Positions 16,301 through 22,799 of a stretch of DNA of 22,799 nucleotides are shown piece by piece (within the stretch, counting starts at the first letter, position 1; the number at the start of each line of letters is the position of its first letter). Source of the stretch: Gracilaria domingensis (Eukaryota; Rhodophyta; Florideophyceae; Gracilariales; Gracilariaceae); the NCBI GenBank assembly GCA_022539475.1, contig VCMS01000498.1, positions 1 through 22,799 on the forward strand, in the 5' to 3' direction. Under the pieces are notes generated by a model. It saw only the letters and a program-made list of their open reading frames with translations, ran no database searches and was not told where the DNA came from. A program made the translations under genes and the position numbers.

Positions 16301-16596
16301 TCCTTCTTATGTGCGATGACAACTGGGAAGGACCAAGGAGAGGTGGACGGCTTGATGATCCCGGCGGACAACATTTTGTCAACCTCTTTCCGAACAACGT
16401 CGTCATGCTTTGGGGGTAGCCTTCGGACCTTCGAATGAATTGGGGTCTCGACACTGAGGTCAAACCTGTGCGTTACCGGCACGTCAGAGCGCCTAAGATC
16501 ATACAAGGACCATGCTATGACATTTAAGTTATCCAGAACAGCGAGGAGGTCCACCTGTCTATCTCTTGGGAGATGAGAGATCCGTTCTAGAATCAC
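13396..16596 (-). CDS. pol: Pol of element 2 (RT, RNase H, integrase)
   Basis: 1066 residues are read from GTG 16596, which is unlikely to be the true start. The frame is open from 16623 and overlaps the protease ORF in the -1 frame. Numbering from 16596: RT contains MPFGLMNAPATFQRMMD and catalytic YIDD (202-205), with Ile where YLDD or YVDD is usual; RNase H has ETDAS (349-353); the integrase finger is H558, H563, C593, C596; the DDE triad is D623, D683, E719 (59 and 35 residues between). A GPY-like module (YGPCKVV) is at 849-855. About 200 further residues have no motif I recognise; they end at TAG 13398-13396. There is no chromodomain. The 3' part is duplicated at 21501-22112, identical over 202 residues. 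Confidence 0.95.
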   Translation of the reverse strand: MILERISHLPRDRQVDLLAVLDNLNVIAWSLYDLRRSDVPVTHRFDLSVETPIHSKVRRLPPKHDDVVRKEVDKMLSAGIIKPSTSPWSFPVVIAHKKDGKPRFCVDYRGLNQVMTPDRWPLPNMEQIFDDLGDCSFFTTLDLFSGYWQVRMAPDCKEMTTFVCRQGTFQFEVMPFGLMNAPATFQRMMDAVLHGVEFARVYIDDVVIFSRSLEEHLYHLTRVLEILASHGLKIKISKCDFAQPRIKLLGHVINKEGTSVDQDKIDVIQKAPEPSTVTELRSFLGLASYYRRFIKDFVDTSTVLHAATTGKGKLNFTAEMKTAFEDLKRKLVSPPVLAFPDFEKLFRVETDASSVALGAVLSQKKGDGMYHPIQFASRTLNAAERKYSTCEKEALAVVFALKKFRMYLLGGLLFELVTDHEALKYAFQKKDIHGRLARWMDLLAEYEFVIVYRSGDKNRAADYLSRFAVWDPPEPDDDVSVVLNATDEVYDLEPFCAHIKLYLAAFSFPEENPKIRALIKRNAKKFFLWEGLLYRRTKKGLRVVPSVSKRRGILSSFHDDIGHWDLEATKDLVQFRFWWPGMYSDIFSYVRSCDGCQFTTPLLKYRPGQRAPLTGLFHTFSVDFAGPLPATRNGNRFALIGVEHITGWPIAAAYGNQTSTTVIHFVRSQIVSPFGPPLTIVSDNFSSFKAKAVEAYMESKKISLKPTMAYAPMSNGRAERMVGTIKKSIAKTIFNKGQEWDEALEQILYGYRRRRLGGGFSPFELMYGTVPWMSSDDLPPLIIDPTPTNRHHELLSNSAGRASRVLSQPNRQDDPKSGHRFNVGDEVLVIHGKALNPNVKWPAFQSKFYGPCKVVKARHPRYVLVSPHNRYTKEAVHARRLKRYHRRPVHLQDEVVATITEGEDTPAPYPTQITVMPLRVDYNILTAPHLSCHFIIGGKSIHSWLSPLNVSIPEVERVTWTLTHASLALFSISGPFLSRRGGSILRALFRRVRQNYGSNIAPEFVVYLYHHAVSLHGHLPESQLYIQETQDHMSHYTRTGIARILSYIPHPEKLAVSFLFHYTTED

Positions 16597-18911
16597 CTCC
16601 TCCTTGTTCGTGTCGGGGGGTAGTCACGTCGGTCGAGTGTGCGACCAATTGAATCTTGTGCAATTGGATCTTGCAGGGAATACTCAATGTCCTGTGCTGG
16701 GCACGTAGGCTCAGCTACAACTTCTTCGTCGCAGCTTGGGTCTTGTGATTGTTCATCATCTCCCGGGATCTGGGTGTCGATTTCGTCCGGAGGTAGTTCT
16801 TCTTCAAATGCTATGACAAAACCGCCGGAGTCGTCGTCCTCCAGCATTCCTACGCGGTTGAGCGGTACTTTCTGTGCTTCTAGATGAGGGGGATGCGCGG
16901 GTGACGGTACTGGATGTCGCAATTGAACCCGCACGTCCAAGAAGTCAGGAACTGACTGGCCTTCGGCTAAAGGAAGCAGAACTACTTCGTCTCTGATCGG
17001 GATAGTAAGGACAGGGTCGCCGTAGAGTGGTGAGCCAATGAGGTCTACTTCCTCCGGTGAGGAGTCGTCCTCATCGTCACTACCGTCTGGGAACTCCGCC
17101 GGGATTTCACCTACGGGCCCATCGTCAGGAGGCCGGACTTCACTGTCCTCGCTGGCGTTATTAGCTCTGGGTGCAATACTTGTAGGAATCACGACATTCA
17201 CATCTTCTGGCTGTACGCTGGTATCCGTAGACTCGCTCTGGAAGGAGGAGGGATTGGGTCCGGACCTTTCTTCGACAGGGGGATCTGCCTGCACTTCTTC
17301 CTCCGCGTCTTCGAATCGTCGATCCTCGTCATCATCATACTGGGAGATCAGTTGGGATTGCTGACGGGGTGCTGGTCCGACTGCCACCCTTTCTCCCTCT
17401 GGAGGAATTTGTGGGCCATCAGGTCCGGCAATATGCACATTATTTGCATGAGGGTTCTCCCCACGCTCCGCGGTCAAACTATCCAGATGGATCTGAGTCC
17501 CGATGGTACGCCAGGTGAAGTTAGGGCCGTTGGAATCTTCAGCCTGAGTCGGTCGACGGGCTTGGTCAGATACTTGAGGTCCTTCGGACGGCCCGGCTCG
17601 GGTGGGCTGCGCTGTCACATTGGCCGGTTCTTCCTCACCATCGTTCTCCTCTTCGCCATCCTGGGATCCTGCGTCCCCATCCCTTTCCATTACTGCCACT
17701 AAGGTCACTTCGGCGCCACCAGGGGTTCGCTGCTTTGGAAGGGGGAGGTTAGCAAAGTCCTCCGACTCATCTTCAGAGTCAGACGGGATAGCATCAGAGT
17801 CTGACGTGAAATCTTCGCTATCTGTCTCAGACAACGGGACAAATGCTTCTAATCCGGAACGATCGGAGTCGAGTCCTATAACGACGTGCTTCTTGTTGTA
17901 ACTCTTGGTGACTTCTTGTGTACCAAGATCGATACAGGCATGCAGCTTTTTTAGCGTGGGGTTCCCGATGATTACATCGAAGGGGGGCTTCTCGATAACA
18001 AGAAACTCGAGGGATACTCGGAGGTCATCGAACCTTACAGGAACGCCCCCTAGAGTACCATAAATGCGGGCAACATTGCCATCAGCTACTTTAATCGTCC
18101 TTTCAGTGGGGTTCGGTGTCAGTAGCAGATGGTCCGCTAGTTCTGCTGACATTAGATTCGGGACAGCGCCAGAGTCCAAAAGGGCTTGGGTCATGGTCCC
18201 ATAGACTGTAATAGGCACGACCTTAAGACGAGAGTTTTCACGCTCGACCTGGGTCGCATTGACCTTTCTGGTCGTTGAACGGCCAGAGATGATTCGACGC
18301 AGATCTTTCTTGGCCGCATCGGCGTCCCCGCGAATGAGTTGACCGAATGTGAGCCCGGTCGGGGCATTCGCGAGCTCCTCCATTACGTTATACTTTCCGG
18401 CGTGCTCCTGGAGCATTGACTTGCCAGAGAGCTTCTTTGTGGAGGCCTTCTTAGGCTTCCCGGATCGATTACGCGTAGCTGAGCGAATCAAGCCAAATGG
18501 GGTGTCGCTTGCTGGGTTCAGAAGCTCCTTGACACCAACCCGATGTTCCAGGCGGGCCTGCTTTGGCAATGGGGCGCCATCAGCGGCTCGTTTGGCCATC
18601 GCTACAGTTTCGCGATCCTGAAGGTCATCCTCGGTGACTACAGAAACTTGGTTGGGTCTGGGAACTTCCGGGATTTCTTTCTGATTTTCGGCATCGAAAC
18701 GGACCTTCTTTTCCGAATGGCGCTTCCAACACGTTGCGATGGAATGCCCCATCTTTCCACAGCCCCCACAACGCGTATCGCGATGCGGATTCTGTGGACA
18801 GCGAGTAGAAAAGTGACCAGGCTTCTGACAGTAGCCACAAACTTGCTCTTCATCAGCCTTCGGGGTGGTCCTGACTTCTTCTTCATCAGGAGAGTGAGTT
18901 CTGCCAGCTGA
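16593..18911 (-). CDS. Nucleocapsid-protease ORF of element 2
   Basis: The first ATG is 18752 (719 residues), but the frame is open from 18911 and the extension matters. It contains two tandem CCHC zinc knuckles, CGYCQKPGHFSTRC (18839-18798) and CGGCGKMGHSIATC (18770-18729), the second running through the ATG. Numbered from 18752, FGQLIRGDA (136-144) precedes an aspartic protease with DSGA at 193-196 and IIGNP at 261-265. From about 310 to 690 the chain is acidic, Ser/Pro/Glu-rich and probably disordered, an unusually long spacer before RT. The frame is -1 relative to gag. The switch must fall between 18911 and 18839, where I see no canonical slippery heptamer, so a one-base loss in the sequence is as likely as programmed shifting. 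Confidence 0.85.
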   Translation of the reverse strand, partial: SAGRTHSPDEEEVRTTPKADEEQVCGYCQKPGHFSTRCPQNPHRDTRCGGCGKMGHSIATCWKRHSEKKVRFDAENQKEIPEVPRPNQVSVVTEDDLQDRETVAMAKRAADGAPLPKQARLEHRVGVKELLNPASDTPFGLIRSATRNRSGKPKKASTKKLSGKSMLQEHAGKYNVMEELANAPTGLTFGQLIRGDADAAKKDLRRIISGRSTTRKVNATQVERENSRLKVVPITVYGTMTQALLDSGAVPNLMSAELADHLLLTPNPTERTIKVADGNVARIYGTLGGVPVRFDDLRVSLEFLVIEKPPFDVIIGNPTLKKLHACIDLGTQEVTKSYNKKHVVIGLDSDRSGLEAFVPLSETDSEDFTSDSDAIPSDSEDESEDFANLPLPKQRTPGGAEVTLVAVMERDGDAGSQDGEEENDGEEEPANVTAQPTRAGPSEGPQVSDQARRPTQAEDSNGPNFTWRTIGTQIHLDSLTAERGENPHANNVHIAGPDGPQIPPEGERVAVGPAPRQQSQLISQYDDDEDRRFEDAEEEVQADPPVEERSGPNPSSFQSESTDTSVQPEDVNVVIPTSIAPRANNASEDSEVRPPDDGPVGEIPAEFPDGSDDEDDSSPEEVDLIGSPLYGDPVLTIPIRDEVVLLPLAEGQSVPDFLDVRVQLRHPVPSPAHPPHLEAQKVPLNRVGMLEDDDSGGFVIAFEEELPPDEIDTQIPGDDEQSQDPSCDEEVVAEPTCPAQDIEYSLQDPIAQDSIGRTLDRRDYPPTRTRRR
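16614..16620 (-). promoter_or_regulatory. Candidate -1 frameshift site (C CCC CCG)
   Basis: The pol frame is closed by TGA at 16626-16624 and the protease frame ends at TGA 16595-16593, so any shift must occur in about 30 nt. Inside that window is C CCC CCG in protease phase, the X XXY YYZ layout for a -1 slip. A seventh C, if lost in sequencing, would equally put both ORFs in one frame. Confidence 0.5.
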
Positions 18912-19540
18912 CTAGCTAGCTGATCCAACTTGTCTGCAGTGGGATCCCTATCAGAAGGGTCGACGGGCTTCCTTTGTAACACTTTCTTCGGAGGAGGCAT
19001 AAACGCCAGTGAACCGCCTGCTCCGAGGGCCTTCTTGCCGGCCACAAAGGACTTGATGAGATCTTTCAGCGACTTATAGTCGCTTGCTCCGCGGAATATC
19101 ACAAACTGAGCTAAGTCTGCGTACTCCATAACTGCTTTACGGAGAAGGCCGAACTTGGCCTTCGCGTTGAACTCGGCCTTGTCGAAGCAAGCGTCCATGC
19201 GCTGGAGGGAACCAAGGAGATCACCGTAGTCCAAACGGGCAGTCACAGCTTCTCGGATATACTCCTCGGGTTCCTCAGCAGCGCCAAAGCGATCGAGCAA
19301 GGACTTCTTAACTGATATGTAGTTGGCCGCGTTCGGGGTGAGCACGCCGTCTACAGAGAAATTATTATAATAATGATCGAAGGCGTCACCACTTAGGAAG
19401 CCCAAGATTTCGGAGGAACGCTCCTCATCAGACTTTCCACGGGTAGCAACGTTCTCGAAGAAAAAGAGAAATCGACGAACATCGGAATTGTATCCGTCGA
19501 AGAGAGGAGTCGGTGTCCATAGTATCGGGGCCGAGGGCAC
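18638..19540 (-). CDS. gag: Gag (capsid region) of element 2
   Basis: 300 residues from a GTG at 19540; the frame is open from 19588 but has no ATG near the start. A well-placed ATG lies at 19568 (AAAATGGCG, at the LTR tip), but it is one base out of phase. Content such as FLFFFENVATRGKSDEERSS and FLSGDAFDHYYNNF is typical of the helical capsid of Ty3 Gag. The last 70 or so residues, past about 18840, are read out of frame: the zinc knuckles that should follow are in the -1 frame. Gag forms the particle that packages element RNA. How translation starts is unresolved. Confidence 0.8.
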   Translation of the reverse strand: MPSAPILWTPTPLFDGYNSDVRRFLFFFENVATRGKSDEERSSEILGFLSGDAFDHYYNNFSVDGVLTPNAANYISVKKSLLDRFGAAEEPEEYIREAVTARLDYGDLLGSLQRMDACFDKAEFNAKAKFGLLRKAVMEYADLAQFVIFRGASDYKSLKDLIKSFVAGKKALGAGGSLAFMPPPKKVLQRKPVDPSDRDPTADKLDQLASQLAELTLLMKKKSGPPRRLMKSKFVATVRSLVTFLLAVHRIRIAIRVVGAVERWGIPSQRVGSAIRKRRSVSMPKIRKKSRKFPDPTKFL

Positions 19541-19556
19541 CTCGGCGAGAGTACCA
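19540..19556 (-). other. Primer binding site of element 2
   Basis: Directly after the LTR end (CA at 19558-19557) the - strand reads TGGTACTCTCGCCGAGG. It begins with TGG, as expected for pairing with a tRNA 3' CCA end. I cannot name the tRNA. Its first 9 bases recur inside the LTR at 19643-19635. Confidence 0.65.
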
Positions 19557-19852
19557 TGAAAACGCCATTTTGGTGATGGCGTCGGCGGTTACAGCCAAAG
19601 GGGCAAAAACGATAAAAATAGAGTTTGCTCTCGTAGAGTACCAGTCCAATCGGACGAAGAAGCACTAGCCAAATATAAGCTTACGTAGATAGAGTGCGGC
19701 AGAAGCCAAACAACGAAGCACGAACACATGAACAGAAAAGGGATACCAAACGATAGACAAGAAGATAAAGAAGAACAAACAGGGATAATATATGTAATGA
19801 GATATGAATAGAAATGTGTCACAACTGGACAATGAAAGGAGAGACCTGTGCT

Positions 19853-20283
19853 CTAAAAGATAGTATTGTTCTTCTTTCTAAGTGTCGCACGATGACGGCG
19901 GCTCCTGTAGTAGACGCGCAGATCGTGGGCTTCAGAGAACCGGATGTCGCAAGCCTTGCAGTGAATGTCCAGCTCGGTGTAGTTTGCACGGCGCAAAGCT
20001 CTGCGATGGCGACGGCCGGCTTGATGGACTTCGAGCTGACGCTGGCTCTGGACCTTGATGTCACAGACACGACAGCGTTTGAAGATTCGCTTACGCGGCG
20101 GAGGGTTACGACGGCGCTTCTCCTTCTGAGTGGCTACGCGAAAGATATGGCGCTCGCGTGGCCCGTCAAGAGGCTGCACAGCCGACATTTTTATCTGCAG
20201 AACGGGATCGGGGACTTCTTCTAGACGCTCGTCCGGGTCAACCACGGACGAATACTCGCTGGATGAAACGAAAGACGTTGGCA
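19853..20283 (-). CDS. LTR-encoded zinc-finger protein, copy 3
   Basis: The open frame has no stop from the splice-made ATG (A20353 joined to TG 20283-20282) to TAG at 19853; the internal ATG is at 20188. Finger 1 (CRVCDIKVQSQRQLEVHQAG, then RRH) has all ligands. In finger 2 the first zinc-binding His is Tyr (TAC, 19912-19910; CAC in copies 1 and 2), so it is probably impaired. Downstream of it the LTR continues 296 bases to its tip and then gag, so this gene would be the first one on the element 2 RNA. Confidence 0.75.
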
Positions 20284-20352
20284 CTTGATGTGAAACAAAC
20301 AAGAAGTTAGTAGTCACACAAAATGCCAAAAGAGCAGCTGAGAACAACTTAC
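20284..20352 (-). other. Predicted 69-nt intron, copy 3
   Basis: GTAAGT at 20352-20347, TACTAAC and CAAG ending at 20284 are the same as in copies 1 and 2. Confidence 0.65.
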
Positions 20353-21500
20353 TCTTGAACGATTGCCTCAGGGCCGTAGGTTAATAGGAACCTTACGCCG
20401 TATCACACAGTGTGTCTAGCAACAACAGGTGCAAAGCAACACTATGTGAGGAACGGAATCGCAACGCGAAAAAACCAGCAAACCCAGGGTCCAAGGTCGA
20501 CAAGAGAAGCAAGGGAACAGATGCAGGCAGAGAAGGCCCGCACAACGATGGAGGAACGGAAAGGGACAACAACAAAGACAACCGCGGCGGGTAGAAACGG
20601 GAAACAAGGGTAATGAGAACAACGACAACAAAGAGAATCACCACGGAGAAGAGGGAGAGACGGGGAACCAAGAAGAACAGACTTCGGGAGAGAGAGACGC
20701 CCGCACAAGGCTGACCCAACGGTAGGGTAGTGCGAACGCTTTTGCCGACTCACACGAGACAAGCCCAGAAAAGAGGCTGTGTGAGTAGCAGGGAACGTTG
20801 TGGGCGTGAGACCAAGCCGCCAAAGGGGGAGAGTGAGACAGGTTGGGATGGGGGGAAGAAGGTTGAGACGACAAAGGGGGAAAGAGAAGAGGAGTGGGGG
20901 TGGGGGAGGTCGTCGAAGGGGAAGTGGTCTGGCCGGAGTTGAGTCGGAGGCGACTGCTCCGGCTCTTTTATGCACAACCGCACCGTCGATTCCAGGCGGG
21001 AATCGACGGTACGGTTGGCTTGGCCAATGGATGCGTTGTATCTACCGTACTAGCCTATAAGAGGCGTAGGTGGTAGATACTTTAAGCGCATATGCCGCCA
21101 CAGGGGGCGCCTACGCAACGCAGTACACAGCGTGGAATGCACGTGTACTTGCGCAAGCGCAGGCGCCTCCCGTGGGTGACCACGAATTTGGCAATTGACA
21201 GCCGATGAGGTCTGGTGGTCAGCATCGGAGCGCTTTCTGCCACTTAAGTAGACAATCTCATGTCACCCTGCTTGTAGTGCGGCGCCTCCTGGCCACACGC
21301 AAGGTAAATTCTGCGTAGAAAACTAACTAAACCTAAGATAGGATTAACTACAATAAAGCATTTTTAAACTATATTCTGTATTCTCGCTGCGTTGGGCACA
21401 ACGCAGCAGTGTAGACACGTACGCCTGTCACGTGTACCGTTTGACGGGCCACACACCACCAAACCCAAACGACGCTACGCCGGGCGTCGAAAGTACTGGG
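20353..21500 (-). other. Leader and U3 of the right-hand LTR, no gene
   Basis: This is the same content as 12242-13395: a C/T-rich leader on the - strand, a TATA-like CATAAAAG at 20972-20965, the 12-bp hairpin at 20982-21010, and further U3 inverted repeats. I see no coding region. Confidence 0.6.
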
Positions 21501-22112
21501 CTAATCCTCCGTGGTATAGTGGAAGAGAAAGGAGACTGCTAGCTTCTCTGGGTGGGGGATGTAGCTGAGTATCCGAGCGATTCCTGTGCGAGTATAGTGC
21601 GACATATGGTCCTGAGTCTCTTGTATGTAGAGTTGTGACTCTGGGAGATGCCCATGCAAGGAGACTGCATGGTGGTAAAGATATACCACGAATTCCGGCG
21701 CGATGTTACTTCCGTAGTTCTGGCGCACACGTCGAAATAATGCTCTTAAGATAGATCCTCCTCTACGACTCAAGAACGGGCCTGAGATTGAGAACAGGGC
21801 GAGTGAGGCATGCGTCAGCGTCCAGGTAACCCTTTCAACCTCTGGGATAGAGACGTTCAAAGGGCTAAGCCATGAATGTATGCTTTTCCCTCCAATAATA
21901 AAGTGACACGAGAGATGGGGTGCAGTGAGGATATTGTAGTCAACGCGGAGTGGCATTACAGTGATCTGAGTGGGATATGGGGCTGGGGTGTCTTCGCCTT
22001 CCGTAATAGTGGCTACCACCTCGTCCTGCAGATGAACTGGTCGGCGGTGATACCGCTTGAGCCGGCGGGCGTGGACTGCTTCTTTTGTGTAGCGATTATG
22101 AGGGGACACTAG
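21501..22112 (-). CDS. pol: Pol C-terminal part of a tandem element 2 copy
   Basis: It encodes the last 202 residues of pol with the same stop and is identical to 13396-14007 at protein level, and as far as I can see at base level. It covers the stretch after the GPY-like module. Upstream coding (to the right) is broken by many small indels from 22113 onward. Confidence 0.85.
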   Translation of the reverse strand, partial: LVSPHNRYTKEAVHARRLKRYHRRPVHLQDEVVATITEGEDTPAPYPTQITVMPLRVDYNILTAPHLSCHFIIGGKSIHSWLSPLNVSIPEVERVTWTLTHASLALFSISGPFLSRRGGSILRALFRRVRQNYGSNIAPEFVVYLYHHAVSLHGHLPESQLYIQETQDHMSHYTRTGIARILSYIPHPEKLAVSFLFHYTTED

Positions 22113-22799
22113 GACATATCGGGGGTGCCTGGCTTTTTAACACCACTTACAGTGGTCCGTTAGAATTTTGACTGAAAGGCCAGGCCACTTCACGTCTGGG
22201 GTTTAGAGCCTTCCCATGTAATCCACCCAAGACCTTCATTCACCGACGTTTGAAACCGAGTGCCCAGACTTGGGTCTCCTTGTCGATTGGTTGAGATAGA
22301 ACTCATGAAGCTCTGCCTGCGGAATTGACCAGTAGTTCATTGATGACCCGATTATAGGGTTGGATCTATGATGGAGCCCGCGGGGTTAGGTCGTCTGAGC
22401 TCATCACTGGGACTGTTGCGCATCACATGAGCTCAACCCCACCCAAGCCGCGGCCCGCCTCCGTGGTATCCCGTAAAGTATTTGTTGCCTCCAGAGAGGC
22501 TTCATCCCATTCTTGTTCCCGTAAATGAAAGATTGTCTTGGCAATCGATTTCTTATGCGGGTTTCCAACCATTTCTTTTCAGCCCCGGCCCATTAGACAT
22601 AGGGGCAAATTAAGGCCCATTGGTGGCTGACGGGATATCTTCTTACTTCCATGTATGCCTCGACTGCCCCTTGGCCTTTTGAAGGAACATGATTGTGGGA
22701 CACCGTATCCGTTCAGCGGGGACCCAAACCGGCGGGAAACCGATCCTGAGATCGAACCAAGGGTGAATGAACGGTGGTAGAGGTCTGATTACCGTAGGC
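22113..22799 (-). pseudogene. Indel-ridden copy of pol integrase region (probable raw-read sequence)
   Basis: This segment is a copy of 14008-14640, both ending in ACCGTAGGC, but is 687 bases long against 633. Differences are mostly one- to three-base insertions, often lengthening runs, spread evenly with no open frame left. The change from near-perfect identity to dense errors is abrupt at 22113. Technical error at a sequence end is more likely than biological decay. Confidence 0.8.

Larger units (their letters stand above)
11445..21500 (-). mobile_element. Element 2: Ty3-type LTR retrotransposon with both LTRs
   Basis: Read on the - strand, the order is 5' LTR (about 21500-19557), primer binding site, gag, nucleocapsid/protease, pol (RT, RNase H, integrase), 3' LTR (about 13395-11445). 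LTR tips at 11445 and 19557 both read TGAAAACGCC on the + strand. Repeat period is 8112 bp. RT and integrase are clearly different from element 1, and there is no chromodomain. Gag, protease and pol are in three successive -1 frames. The outer LTR edges near 13395 and 21500 are approximate, because duplication continues into pol of the tandem copy and no clear polypurine tract was seen after the pol stop. Confidence 0.9.
19557..21500 (-). repeat. 5' LTR of element 2, also 3' LTR of the tandem copy
   Basis: It matches 11445-13395. By eye there are roughly two dozen differences in the part shared with element 1 (19557-20877). Beyond it, through 22112, I see only one substitution (C13130 versus T) and one length change in a G run. 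The tip holds a perfect 7-bp stem, ACGCCAT/ATGGCGT (19562-19582), also at 11450-11470. The right edge is approximate because pol of another copy adjoins it. Confidence 0.8.

Overview
The window is a stretch of eukaryotic DNA made almost entirely of LTR retrotransposons. I see no ordinary cellular gene, tRNA or rRNA. Two different Ty3-type (Metaviridae-like) elements lie tail to tail. The host is probably a protist: the two elements have compact genomes, one has an RNA intron with a GTAAGT donor and TACTAAC branch point, and the LTR tips contain a 10-base match to the dinoflagellate/perkinsid spliced leader as I remember it. A Perkinsus-like alveolate is my best guess, at low confidence.

Layout. 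Positions 1-11309 hold element 1 (+ strand, 5' end outside the window). It has a frame-broken gag (1-1231), a long pol of protease, RT, RNase H, integrase and a disordered tail ending in a frame-broken chromodomain (1234-6783), a hairpin-rich stretch (6784-7272), a long antisense ORF (9072-7273) lying between two identical polypurine tracts, and a 3' LTR (9126-11309). Positions 11310-11444 are a 135-bp spacer. Element 2 (- strand) follows: 3' LTR from 11445 to about 13395, pol (16596-13396), nucleocapsid/protease (18911-16593), gag (19588-18638), a primer binding site (19556-19540), and a 5' LTR from 19557 to about 21500. To its right begins another copy of the same element in tandem (21501-22799). 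The last 687 bases of that copy look like uncorrected long-read sequence.

Three features stand out. First, the transcribed half of the LTR (about 1.33 kb) is shared by both element families although their U3 and pol regions differ. It encodes a small basic protein with two U1/JAZ-type C2H2 zinc fingers. A 69-nt intron precedes it, and removal of that intron creates the start codon across the splice junction. All three copies of this gene carry a different lesion. Second, element 1 carries at least 34 copies of a 14-15 nt mini-hairpin of the form G-[4 nt]-[4-5 nt loop]-[4 nt complement]-A. Stem sequences covary, and the hairpins concentrate at 5547-7184 in both coding and non-coding DNA. Third, every internal frame break that I can resolve in gag or pol is in the -1 sense, which points either to programmed frameshifting or to consensus base-loss errors.

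In expression terms, the inferred picture for each element is an LTR promoter driving an RNA whose leader encodes the zinc-finger protein, followed by gag and pol. Element 1 also has an antisense gene that may use its own TATA box.
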